A DNA stretch of 64,000 nucleotides from a bacterium (GTDB lineage Bacteria > Myxococcota > UBA727 > JAUIJE01): contig JAUIJE010000001.1 in NCBI GenBank assembly GCA_030431455.1, positions 372,001 through 436,000 on the forward strand, given 5' to 3'. Under the pieces are notes generated by a model. That model was given only the letters and a program-made list of their open reading frames with translations. It made no database searches and had not been told where the DNA came from. A program made the translations under genes and the position numbers. Positions 10,918-21,521 of the stretch are shown piece after piece. Within the stretch, counting starts at the first letter, position 1, and each line of letters starts with the position of its first letter.

Positions 10918-11376
10918 ATGATGCACACCGAATGGGACCACTGGCCGGTCCTGCTGTTCACCTTTCAGGGGGTGGCGGGCAAAGACGAAGCGGATGGCGC
11001 GCTGTCTGCGATCCAGGCGGGCCTGGACCGGGCCACGCTGGAGCAGCGGCGGTTCGTGTTGCTCGTGGACGCCCGCACCCTGGAGCAGGCCACGCCCGTG
11101 TTTCGTTCGATCGTGGGCGGTTTTGCCCGGGACTTGGCCGACGAGGACGCGCGCCGGCTCGCGGCCCACGTGTTGGTGACCCAGAGCCGCATCGTCCGGG
11201 GCACGGTCACCGCGCTCTCGTGGGTGAGCCGGCGTTTTGCCTCGATGCGCGCGGTGGACACGGTGCAGGAGGCCGTCGACCACCTGCGCGCCGACCCCGC
11301 GGTCGACACCCTCGGCATCGACCCCGATCAGTGGGCCCTGGTGGTGCGCCGGTTCGACGCCGCTCCGCGGGCCTAG
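10918..11376 (+). CDS. Small cytoplasmic protein, possibly STAS/SpoIIAA-like
   Basis: 152 residues with no signal peptide. The predicted alternation of strands and amphipathic helices, with a central VLLVDARTLEQATP element and a final helix, resembles STAS/SpoIIAA-like folds (short single-domain proteins that bind partners). No catalytic motif is recognisable. Two ATGs in a row (10918 and 10921) make the exact start uncertain, and neither a clear Shine-Dalgarno nor a -10 at the leaderless distance is present. It is transcribed divergently from the DUF1592 operon, and its stop is four bases from the stop of the convergent lipocalin gene. Confidence 0.6.
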   Translation: MMHTEWDHWPVLLFTFQGVAGKDEADGALSAIQAGLDRATLEQRRFVLLVDARTLEQATPVFRSIVGGFARDLADEDARRLAAHVLVTQSRIVRGTVTALSWVSRRFASMRAVDTVQEAVDHLRADPAVDTLGIDPDQWALVVRRFDAAPRA

Positions 11377-11380
11377 AGGC

Positions 11381-11953
11381 CTAAGGCGCGTCGGGCTGCG
11401 CGGTGAAGCTCAAGCGGTCGAAGTCGTACTGTTGCTCGTCGATCACGGCCCGCAGGCGCGCCAGCGTGTCGTCGTCGATCGCCGGGGTCCGCGAGAGAAT
11501 CCACAACGAGTCGCGGCTCGGCGCCCCCACCAGCGCTTGCTGGTAAGGCGCGTCGGGATCGGCCGACTCGACCAAATCCAGGATCCAGTAGTCGCCCCAG
11601 ATGGGGCCGAAAAAGCTGACCTCCAGCTTACCTTCCGCGAGGTCGACCGGGCGGGCCGCGCCGAACGCTTCCACCGGGTCACCGTCGACCGTGCAGGTGT
11701 TGCGCACGTCGATGAGGTCGCCGTCTCCTTCGCGGTAGTGCGCCTCGGTGCCCACGCACCCCTCTTGGAAGGGCTGGGGGAAACTCGCGATCTCGTACCA
11801 GTCGCCGAGGTACCGCTCGACGTCGAACCCATCGATGGTGTCGGGGGGCGGGAGACCGAGCCGCTCGGTGGTGGTGGGTTGGCAACCGGTGCCGCCGACG
11901 AGGACGCACACACCGGCCGCGCACATCAAAGACAAAACGCCGGGGCGAGACAT
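11381..11953 (-). CDS. blc: Bacterial lipocalin lipoprotein (Blc-like)
   Basis: 190 residues from ATG 11953, with AAGGA upstream. The lipoprotein signal ends in GGTGC. The lipocalin hallmark GxW occurs as YLGDWYEIASFP shortly after, followed by the FQEGCVG, VRNTC and WILDL stretches of Blc/apolipoprotein D-type proteins. Outer-membrane lipocalins of this class bind fatty acids or lysophospholipids and are often stress-induced. Length fits the family (about 175-190). A fatty-acid carrier would suit the lipid-oxidation genes at 25-35 kb, but no linkage is shown. Confidence 0.9.
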   Translation of the reverse strand: MSRPGVLSLMCAAGVCVLVGGTGCQPTTTERLGLPPPDTIDGFDVERYLGDWYEIASFPQPFQEGCVGTEAHYREGDGDLIDVRNTCTVDGDPVEAFGAARPVDLAEGKLEVSFFGPIWGDYWILDLVESADPDAPYQQALVGAPSRDSLWILSRTPAIDDDTLARLRAVIDEQQYDFDRLSFTAQPDAP

Positions 11954-12056
11954 GGTTCCTTCTTTCCGGCCAAAACTGGCCTGTAGGGTTGGGATGCCGG
12001 CGGGGGCCGCCGGGTTACGCCGTGACCTTCGCGGCCGCGCCCGCATCCAAACTCCC

Positions 12057-12611
12057 ATGACCCAACAACCTCCCCCTTGGGTGCAGGCCGCCCGCGACCA
12101 GTGGACGTACCGGGGCACCCGCCGCCCGCCCTTCGCCGCCATCCCCCGTCCTGGGCAGGAGTCCGTGTGGGACTTCCCCCGGCCTCCCCTGCTCCGGCGC
12201 ACCGACGCCCACCTCGTCGTGCGCCGCCGCGACATCGTGCTCGCCGAGACCCGCCGCGGCTTCGAGGTCTGCGAGACGGGCCACCCCCCGACCTACTATT
12301 TTCCCCGCGAGGACGTGGTCATCGAGCACCTCGCCCCCGCCCCCGGCGAGAGCTTCTGCGAATGGAAGGGCGAGGCCCGGTACTATGACATTGTGGCGGG
12401 GGGCCACACCCTGCAGCGGGCCGCCTGGACCTATGTCGAGCCGTTCGCGGAGTTCGCCGACATCGCGGGGGCGATCGCGTTTATGCCCGGCGAGTTGACC
12501 TGCCGCGTCGACGACGAACCCGCGGTGCCCCAGCCGGGCGGTTTTTACGGCGGCTGGATCACGGCCCGGTACGCGGGGCCGTTCAAGGGGGAGCCCGGGG
12601 TCTCGGGCTGA
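12057..12611 (+). CDS. DUF427 family protein
   Basis: 184 residues, cytoplasmic. The DUF427 signature is clear: VVVRRRDIVLAET-type strand, TYYFPREDV, CEWKGEARYYD and the late GGWITARYAGPFKG segment. The family is widespread in actinobacteria and proteobacteria with a small beta-tent-like fold and no firmly established function. Only ATG 12057 keeps the complete domain with little N-terminal excess. No Shine-Dalgarno is obvious. It is divergent from the lipocalin and upstream of an unrelated lipoprotein gene. Confidence 0.85.
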   Translation: MTQQPPPWVQAARDQWTYRGTRRPPFAAIPRPGQESVWDFPRPPLLRRTDAHLVVRRRDIVLAETRRGFEVCETGHPPTYYFPREDVVIEHLAPAPGESFCEWKGEARYYDIVAGGHTLQRAAWTYVEPFAEFADIAGAIAFMPGELTCRVDDEPAVPQPGGFYGGWITARYAGPFKGEPGVSG

Positions 12612-12650
12612 CGCGGGTTGTCGCGCGGCAGGGACGCGCTATGACGCGGG

Positions 12651-13733
12651 ATGCGTGCTCCGACTCATCCTTTGTGTGGTCTTGTCGCCCTGCTGGCCGG
12701 GGCGGGGGGCCTTTTTGCGGTCGGCTGCGCGAGCACGCCCGGCGGTGGCGGGCCCTTGTCGTACGCCGACCCCGACGGGTTGTACGCCCTCGACCTCCCG
12801 TCGTCGTTTCGGCAAGTCGAGCCCCCCAACCAGGCGTTTGACTGTTTTTTCGTCAACCGCGCGGACGACATCGTGGTCGGGGTCGTGGTCGACGGACCCA
12901 GCGCCCTGCTCGACGAGCTCGACGCGGCGGTGGCGCACAACGCCCGGGCCGCGTACGGGAACGAGCGGCTCACCGTCGTCGCCAAAGGGCGCGACCGCGA
13001 GCTGGGGGGGCTCCCCGCGCGCGAGACCGAGATGCGCATCGAGGCCGAAGGGGACACCCCCGCGGTGCTCAACTTCAATGTGCACACCGCGACCACCGAC
13101 CACAACGTGCAGGTCATCGTCGGCGGGCCCGCGCCGCTCCGCAATGTGATTGCGCATACCTTGGCGAAGCTCGAGGGCGGCGATTTTCGATTCGTCCGCC
13201 CGGTCTCGCCAAAGCCGGGACCCAAGGTCTGGGCCCTCGATGACCCCGACGTGCCCGTGCGGTTCACCGGGGACATTGCGGGCTGGAAACGGCTGCCGCC
13301 CCAAAAGCTGCACGAGGACGCATCGCTGGATATGGCCCAGCCGGAGGCGGGGCTGTTCATGATGCTGATCATCGAGCCCCTCGACGCGGAGACCCAAGCC
13401 GCCGCCGCCTCGGACCCGGACTATTTTGGCCGGCTGCGGGCGTTGGTGCACAGCGACACCGCCGACCGGTTGACCGCGGTGCCGCCCGGGACGACCGCGC
13501 CCTTCGCGCCGGCGGGGAACGCCCCCGACGTGCGCTGGGCGGTGTCCGGCACCATGGCCGGCGATCCCCCAGTGACATTGACGTACCGCATCCGGCTCCG
13601 GCTCGAAGCGGACCGGGTGTTTCGTTTTTATTGCTGGGGCGCGGCCTCGGAGCGGGTGCTCACCGGCTGCGACGCGCTCTACGACGCGGTCGACCTCCCC
13701 GCGCTCGCCCCGCGCGCGGTCGAGACCCTGTAG
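12651..13733 (+). CDS. Lipoprotein of unknown function
   Basis: 360 residues. A signal peptide ends in FAVGC (lipoprotein). The mature part starts with YALDLPSSFRQV, resembling the opening of PsbP/DUF1795-type domains (YSIxxPxxW), and a second similar strand-rich segment follows from about residue 200 (VRFTGDIAGWKRL). It may therefore contain two related beta-rich domains. No enzyme motif is seen. The promoter TTGTCG-N16-TATGAC (12618-12645) ends five bases before the ATG and there is no Shine-Dalgarno, so a leaderless message is predicted. Confidence 0.7.
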   Translation: MRAPTHPLCGLVALLAGAGGLFAVGCASTPGGGGPLSYADPDGLYALDLPSSFRQVEPPNQAFDCFFVNRADDIVVGVVVDGPSALLDELDAAVAHNARAAYGNERLTVVAKGRDRELGGLPARETEMRIEAEGDTPAVLNFNVHTATTDHNVQVIVGGPAPLRNVIAHTLAKLEGGDFRFVRPVSPKPGPKVWALDDPDVPVRFTGDIAGWKRLPPQKLHEDASLDMAQPEAGLFMMLIIEPLDAETQAAAASDPDYFGRLRALVHSDTADRLTAVPPGTTAPFAPAGNAPDVRWAVSGTMAGDPPVTLTYRIRLRLEADRVFRFYCWGAASERVLTGCDALYDAVDLPALAPRAVETL

Positions 13734-13742
13734 CGGTCGCCC

Positions 13743-14336
13743 TCAGCCGGTGCGGCGGCGGCGCCAGCGTCGCCAGACCGCCGAGGCGCTGACGACAAAC
13801 ACGAAGCCACCGCACAGCGCGAGCACCAACGCGATGCCCGCGAACGCCACCGCGAGGACGACCCCGAGGGCGCACGCGAGGTCTTCGAACAGGCTCATCA
13901 CCGGGCTCGCCGCTCCCGCGCTGGCCGCGCTCGAGGCCAGGCGGGTGCTCGACTTGGCCACGTGCACGGACAGGGCGGTGCCGCCGCCGATGATGAGCGC
14001 GAGCAGGGCGATGACCCAGCCGGGCAGCTCGAACGCCACCGACGCGTAGATCAAGGCCCCGGCCGCGGTGCGCACGGGGGTCTGCAGGGCGTTGAGCAGG
14101 GTGTCGACCCCGGGCACTTTGTCCGCGAGCAGCTCGCACAAAGCGGCCAGCGACAGCGCGAGGAGGGCCTCGGTGCTGGTCAACCAATCGAACGAATCGT
14201 GCAGGCCCACCCAGTCGGTGAACCGGGCCAACAGGCCGGTCAGAAGCAGCGGCAAAAACGCGCGCAGACCACAGCTGCTGGCCAGGGCCACGCCGAGGAT
14301 GGCCGAGCCGAGCAGGGGGAGCAGTTCGATGTCCAT
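13743..14336 (-). CDS. DUF4126 family membrane protein
   Basis: 197 residues and strongly hydrophobic, with about five transmembrane helices and a very basic tail (WRRWRRRR). It carries the DUF4126 pattern: SCGLRAFLPLLLTGL near the N terminus, LCELLADKVPGVD, and LIYASVAFELPGWV with a Gly-rich helix. The family's function is unknown. A very good -10 (TACAAT, 14347-14342) ends five bases before the ATG and no Shine-Dalgarno is present. Its stop is nine bases from the stop of the convergent lipoprotein gene. Confidence 0.85.
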   Translation of the reverse strand: MDIELLPLLGSAILGVALASSCGLRAFLPLLLTGLLARFTDWVGLHDSFDWLTSTEALLALSLAALCELLADKVPGVDTLLNALQTPVRTAAGALIYASVAFELPGWVIALLALIIGGGTALSVHVAKSSTRLASSAASAGAASPVMSLFEDLACALGVVLAVAFAGIALVLALCGGFVFVVSASAVWRRWRRRRTG

Positions 14337-14391
14337 GCCCCATTGTATCGGGTCGCGGGGCTGTCTATTCAGCGCGTCTCAAGGAGTGGGC

Positions 14392-15639
14392 ATGACCGAC
14401 AAAAAGCCTCTTGAAATCAACGGACAACGGCTCTGGCAGAGCCTCATGGACATCGCCAAGATCGGCGCCACCGAAAAAGGTGGCAGCTGCCGCTTGGCCC
14501 TGACCGACCTCGACAAAGAGGCCCGGGACACGTTCGTGGGCTGGTGCAAAGACGCCGGGTGCAGCATCCGCATCGACCAGATGGGCAATGTGTTTGCACG
14601 GCGCGCGGGCGAGGATGACAGCCTGGCCCCGGTGATGACCGGCTCGCACATCGATACCCAGCCCACCGGCGGCCGGTTCGACGGCGTCTACGGGGTGTTG
14701 GCCGGGCTCGAGGTCATCCGCACGCTCAACGACCACAACGTCAAGACCAAGCACCCCATCGAGGCCAGCATCTGGACCAACGAAGAGGGGTCGCGGTTTG
14801 CTCCGGCGATGGTCGCCTCGGGGGTGTTCGCCGGGGTGTTTGACCTCGAGTACGGGCTGTCCCGCAAAGACCAGGACGGCAAGACCATGGGCGAAGAGCT
14901 CAAGCGCATTGGGTACGCCGGCGACGAGCCCTGCGGGGGTCGGCCGGTGCACGCGTTCTTCGAGGTCCACATCGAACAGGGCCCGATTCTCGAGGAAGAG
15001 GGCAAGCCCATCGGGGTGGTGACCCACGGCCAAGGCCAACGCTGGTACGAGCTGACCTTCACCGGGGTCGAGAGCCACGCGGGACCGACCCCGATGGACC
15101 GCCGCAAGGACGCGCTCCTCGGCGCGGCCCGGGTCATCGAGCTGGTCAACAAGACCGCCCTCGCGCACGCCCCGCTCGCCTGTGGCACGGTGGGCATGGT
15201 CAACGTCTACCCCAACTCGCGCAATGTCATTCCGGGCAAGGTGTTCTTGACCATCGACATCCGCCACCCCGACGACGCGACCTTGAGCAAGATGGACGCC
15301 GCCATCCGCGCCGGGGTCGAGGAGATCGCGTCCGGCATCGGCCTGTCCGCCGCGCTCGAACAGATCTTTTATTACGCCCCGATCCCCTTCGACGAAGGCT
15401 GTGTGGGCGCGGTGCGCGAAGCGGCCGCGGCCCTGGGCTTGCCCCACCGCGACATCGTGGCCGGGGCGGGGCACGACGCGTGTTACCTGTCCAAGGTCGC
15501 GCCCGCCTCGATGGTGTTCGTGCCCTGTGTGGGCGGCATCAGCCACAACGAGATCGAGGACGCCAAGCCCGAGTGGATCGCCGCGGGGGGCAGCGTGCTG
15601 CTCAACGCGATGTTGTCGCGGGCCGAGCGGGTCGACTGA
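14392..15639 (+). CDS. M20-family Zn amidohydrolase (N-carbamoyl amino acid hydrolase/ureidopropionase type)
   Basis: 415 residues, cytoplasmic, with AAGGAG six bases upstream of the ATG. Metal-site motifs of the hydantoinase/carbamoylase branch of peptidase M20 are present: GSHIDTQPTGGRFDG, the EEGSRF glutamates, the HIEQGP histidine and, near the end, GAGHDACYLS. The dimerisation insert carries TGVESHAGPTPMDRRKDAL. Members hydrolyse N-carbamoyl amino acids, beta-ureidopropionate or allantoate; the exact substrate cannot be told from sequence alone. Length is normal (410-420). It is divergent from DUF4126, and no pyrimidine or purine degradation partners are nearby. Confidence 0.9.
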   Translation: MTDKKPLEINGQRLWQSLMDIAKIGATEKGGSCRLALTDLDKEARDTFVGWCKDAGCSIRIDQMGNVFARRAGEDDSLAPVMTGSHIDTQPTGGRFDGVYGVLAGLEVIRTLNDHNVKTKHPIEASIWTNEEGSRFAPAMVASGVFAGVFDLEYGLSRKDQDGKTMGEELKRIGYAGDEPCGGRPVHAFFEVHIEQGPILEEEGKPIGVVTHGQGQRWYELTFTGVESHAGPTPMDRRKDALLGAARVIELVNKTALAHAPLACGTVGMVNVYPNSRNVIPGKVFLTIDIRHPDDATLSKMDAAIRAGVEEIASGIGLSAALEQIFYYAPIPFDEGCVGAVREAAAALGLPHRDIVAGAGHDACYLSKVAPASMVFVPCVGGISHNEIEDAKPEWIAAGGSVLLNAMLSRAERVD

Positions 15640-15644
15640 GCCGG

Positions 15645-17306
15645 CTAGGGCCCACAGTCGAACGACACCGGCGCGGCCAGGGCCTCATCACAGGTCCAGG
15701 CCGCGTCGAAGTCGGCCTGGGTGTAGTACGGCTCGAGGGTGACCCCCGTGCGAAATAGAGAATAGCTGACGCCGTCCACTGTCACGTCTCCGCGCAGGGC
15801 GTTGACGTCGTCGCCCCAGCGCCCCCGCACCGCGAACAGCGCGGGGGCGGACACGTCCAGCACCGCGGTGAGCTCGTCCGAGACCAGGGTCGCTTCGACG
15901 CCCGACATCGTGAGCGGGTCGACGCGCAGGACCGGGCTCTTCACCGCACAGCCCCCGTCGGGCCCCGCGGCCCAGCGCCGCTCGACGGTGGCGGCCAGGC
16001 CGCCGCCCGAGAACGCGACCGTCTGCCCGGTGGCGTCGGCGGACAGCCGCAGGTCGTCGAGTTCGAACACGTCGAGGTCGTAGACCAGCGGACGGTCGCC
16101 CGCCGGGATCACGAACGTGCCGGTCTCGTCGACGACCCCGGACACCGTTCGCGCTCCCGACACCGTGAACGCGCCTTGGGCGGTCAACGTCTCGCCGGTG
16201 CAATCGGTATGCACGGCGCGGGGGGACAGGAGCGCCACCGTGCAGCCGGCGATGGTGGTGGTGGCGGTCCCGCTCTGGCCCGGGGCCCCGTCGATGACCG
16301 GGGCGCGCCCGGGGGCGTCAAAGCCGCACGCATCGTCCTGCTCGAGCAGGTCGACGACCGCGGCCAGGGTCCGGACCGCGGCTTGGCCGGTGCGCACGGC
16401 GAACAGCCGGTCGAGGCCCGGGCACACGTCGGTCTCGGGGCGCAAGGGGGCATCATCGGCGGTCTCGTCGACGCAGCTCTGGTAGCTCTCCACAAAAGAC
16501 GCGCGGTCGTAGGCGGGGTCGAGCCCTTCGTCGCCGGCCACGGGGAGCGGGGTGACGGTGCCGTCGATGTCGATGGTGCCGGCGAGGTGGTTTTCGGTGT
16601 CGGGACCCTGGCCGGTCTGGGCGTCGAGCGAGGACGACGGCACGGTGAGCGCGAGGGGGAGGGCGCTGCGATCGGTGTGCAAGGTGAGCCGGGCGTCATC
16701 CCACACGATGTCGGAGAAGGCCACGTGGGGGGTCACGGCGCCACAGATGCCGGGGTACCGGTCGAGGGCCGCGAGCCGGGGCACGGCCCCGAACGAGAGC
16801 GCTCCCGCGTGGTGGGTGAGGTGGTTCTCATCGTCGGCGGAGGTGACGAGATCGAACTCGTCGAAGCGCGCGGACAGCTCGAGGCGGGCCGCGTCGGGGG
16901 TGTGGGGGGCGACGGGGGCGTCGTCGTTGCCGGTGAGCAGCCCGGTCATCTCCAGGGCGCCCCCGAGGGTCACGGTCCCGGTGGCGGTCCATTGTACGCC
17001 GTCACAATCCTCTTGGATCACGGTGGGCGCATCGAAGGTCACGGTGCAGTCTTCAAAAGCCACCCGGCGGGTGCCCTGGCGGCCGATGTCCGCGCTGTGG
17101 GTGGCCGCGGCCTGCACCGTGGCATCGGCGAACGCACAGGGGGCGTGGTCGTCGGCGATGACGAGCAACGCGGCGGCATCGAGCACGGTCAGGCGGGCCA
17201 CCCCGGTGGCGAGCTGCTCGCTCAGGGTCGGGCCGTCACAGGCCGCGCACCCCGGGGCCAGGGCGGCGCACAGCGTCAGGCACAGGGCGAGGGGTCGGGT
17301 CAGCAC
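15645..17306 (-). CDS. Lipoprotein with two tandem homologous domains
   Basis: 553 residues from GTG 17306. The signal peptide ends in LAPGC. The mature protein consists of two related halves (about residues 30-290 and 300-553). Each has a Cys-x-Phe near the start, a G-CTV segment, a DC-G---TA-G strand, an FDEFDL/FELDDL element, a late GC pair, and a closing L-P-Y--A-F---W/Y--C motif. It is beta-rich and looks like an envelope structural or binding protein; I do not recognise the family. A GGGAG lies close before the GTG. It is divergently transcribed from the copper-protein gene at 17349 across only 42 bases. Confidence 0.75.
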   Translation of the reverse strand: MLTRPLALCLTLCAALAPGCAACDGPTLSEQLATGVARLTVLDAAALLVIADDHAPCAFADATVQAAATHSADIGRQGTRRVAFEDCTVTFDAPTVIQEDCDGVQWTATGTVTLGGALEMTGLLTGNDDAPVAPHTPDAARLELSARFDEFDLVTSADDENHLTHHAGALSFGAVPRLAALDRYPGICGAVTPHVAFSDIVWDDARLTLHTDRSALPLALTVPSSSLDAQTGQGPDTENHLAGTIDIDGTVTPLPVAGDEGLDPAYDRASFVESYQSCVDETADDAPLRPETDVCPGLDRLFAVRTGQAAVRTLAAVVDLLEQDDACGFDAPGRAPVIDGAPGQSGTATTTIAGCTVALLSPRAVHTDCTGETLTAQGAFTVSGARTVSGVVDETGTFVIPAGDRPLVYDLDVFELDDLRLSADATGQTVAFSGGGLAATVERRWAAGPDGGCAVKSPVLRVDPLTMSGVEATLVSDELTAVLDVSAPALFAVRGRWGDDVNALRGDVTVDGVSYSLFRTGVTLEPYYTQADFDAAWTCDEALAAPVSFDCGP

Positions 17307-17348
17307 AAACTCCCGGGCACACGGTCTCCGCTACGGTACCATCCGTGT

Positions 17349-18998
17349 GTGGACCGGGCTCGTCCCCTCCTGCGAATCGTGTGCGCGACGTCGTTGGCGT
17401 TGGCCGCCGGGTGCCCGGTCCCCCCCGACGAGCCCGCGCCCCCGACGTGGCAGGACGACATCCGGCCGTTGTTCGCCCGGTCGTGCGTGCCCTGCCACAC
17501 CCCGGGTGGCCAAGCCCCGTTTCCGCTCACCACCTACGACGAGGTCGCGGCGTTTGGCCCGGTGGTGCGCAGCGTGGTCCTCGAGCGCTCCATGCCCCCC
17601 TGGGGGCACGACGAGGACTGTCGGCCCGCGCTCGGTTCGCTTTGGCTCAGCGACGAGGATGTCGCGCTCGTCGACGCGTGGGGGGCGGCCGACTTTCCCC
17701 CCGGGGACAATCCGGTCCCGGCCGAGGCCGCCCCGTTTGCGCCGGTGGCCCGGCCCGACCCCGACCGGGTGTTGACCTTCAGCGCCCCGTACCCGCTCGA
17801 CCCGCAAAAGCGCGACGATTACCGCTGCATCGTGCTCGACGAGCCCTTCGTCGAGGACACCTACGTGACCCTCACGGACTTTTTTCCCGACAACACCGCG
17901 GTGGTCCACCACGTGATCGTGTACGTGGTGGGGGCGCAACAGGTCGCCGCGCTCGAGGCCCTCGACGAGGCGGACCCCGGCCTCGGCTACACGTGTTTTG
18001 GGGACTCTGGCATCCCCGAGGCGAACTGGCTCGCGGGCTGGGCCCCGGGGCAGGGCGCGGGCTTTCCCTCGGCGGACACCGCGGTGCGGTTGCCCGCCGG
18101 CTCCCGCATCGTCATGCAGATGCATTACAACGTGGTCGCGGCGGGCCCCGAGGACGACTTGACCGATCAGACCCAGATCGCGCTCTGGACCTTGCCCCCG
18201 GGGCAGACCCCCGACTACCTCATCACCACGTTGCCGGTGCCCAACTACGGCATCGACATCCCCGCGGGGGAGGCCGCGAGCGTGCACCACTCCAGCCACC
18301 GGCTGCCCTTGTCGACGACCATCGTGGGCGCGGCCCCCCACATGCATCTGCTGGGTCAGTCGCTGCGCATGGACCTCGTGCGCGAGGACGGCGGCCGCGA
18401 ATGCCTGGTCGACGTCCCCCACTGGGATTTTGATTGGCAGCGCGGCTATCTCTATCCGCTGCCGTCGCAGCTTTCCGCGAGCGTGGCGGACCGGTTTGAG
18501 ATGACCTGCACGTTCGACAACTCCGTCGACAACCAGCCCCGCGTGGGCGGGGAGGTGCGCCCGCCCGAGGCGGTGGGGTGGGGCGAAGGGTCGCTCGACG
18601 AGATGTGCCTGATGACCCTGGTGTTGCGGGAGCCGTTCTTCCCCGCGGCCGGGACCGGGGTGTGCGCGGGGTTCTCGTCGTGCATGACCGGCTGCGCCGC
18701 CGGCGACGCGTTCTGCCCGTTCGCGTGCATGACCAAGTTGGGGCTCGGCTGCTTGCAGTGCGGCTCGGACGCCATCTTCGGGCCGTGTACACGGGAGCAA
18801 TGCCCGGTCGAGACCGTCGACTTCGGGGCCTGCTTTTACCAATGCCCCGTCGACGACGAGGACCCCTACGCGGCGTTTTCGTGTATGGCGGACCGGTGCC
18901 GTGGCCCGCTGGAGGCGTTGTATGCCTGCGCCGAGCCGCGGCTGCGCGACGGGACCTGCGCCGACGACTGGGCCGCGTGCGGCGGCGTGTCCCCGTAG
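17349..18998 (+). CDS. Copper type II monooxygenase-like lipoprotein with cytochrome c motif
   Basis: 549 residues from GTG 17349. The lipobox is LAAGC. A single haem c motif CVPCH (residues 46-50) follows, in a domain resembling the N-terminal cytochrome part of DUF-type myxobacterial oxidoreductases. The middle carries the copper ligands expected of ascorbate-dependent (PHM-like) monooxygenases: HH at 187-188, MQMH with His259, and PHMH with His331/His333. The last 130 residues are very Cys-rich. A secreted copper/haem oxygenase is inferred; the substrate is unknown. TACCAT (17337-17342) ends six bases before the GTG, so the message may be leaderless. Confidence 0.8.
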   Translation: MDRARPLLRIVCATSLALAAGCPVPPDEPAPPTWQDDIRPLFARSCVPCHTPGGQAPFPLTTYDEVAAFGPVVRSVVLERSMPPWGHDEDCRPALGSLWLSDEDVALVDAWGAADFPPGDNPVPAEAAPFAPVARPDPDRVLTFSAPYPLDPQKRDDYRCIVLDEPFVEDTYVTLTDFFPDNTAVVHHVIVYVVGAQQVAALEALDEADPGLGYTCFGDSGIPEANWLAGWAPGQGAGFPSADTAVRLPAGSRIVMQMHYNVVAAGPEDDLTDQTQIALWTLPPGQTPDYLITTLPVPNYGIDIPAGEAASVHHSSHRLPLSTTIVGAAPHMHLLGQSLRMDLVREDGGRECLVDVPHWDFDWQRGYLYPLPSQLSASVADRFEMTCTFDNSVDNQPRVGGEVRPPEAVGWGEGSLDEMCLMTLVLREPFFPAAGTGVCAGFSSCMTGCAAGDAFCPFACMTKLGLGCLQCGSDAIFGPCTREQCPVETVDFGACFYQCPVDDEDPYAAFSCMADRCRGPLEALYACAEPRLRDGTCADDWAACGGVSP

Positions 18999-19199
18999 GC
19001 GCTCTCCTGACACGTTGCGTCAAGGTCCCGGACTGTGAACAGCGTCGGTTTGTCGACGACCAGTGCCCGGCGGCGGGCCGGCCGGGCGGCGGGGCCGGTC
19101 CGGTCGAAACCTGGGCGGCCCGGGCTGGATCCTTGCGGATCAGGGGCGTAAAGGGCGGGGGTGAAAGCGGCTGTTTGGGGCCGCCAGGGACAGGACTGA

Positions 19200-21428
<2,229 letters not shown>

Positions 21429-21521
21429 GCCGCCCGCCGATGCGCCGGCCGGGGAATCCTGGCCGGCAAAACTTCCGTGGTCGGCCCTGGGGGGTTAAAA
21501 CCGACCACCACGAGGTGTGCG

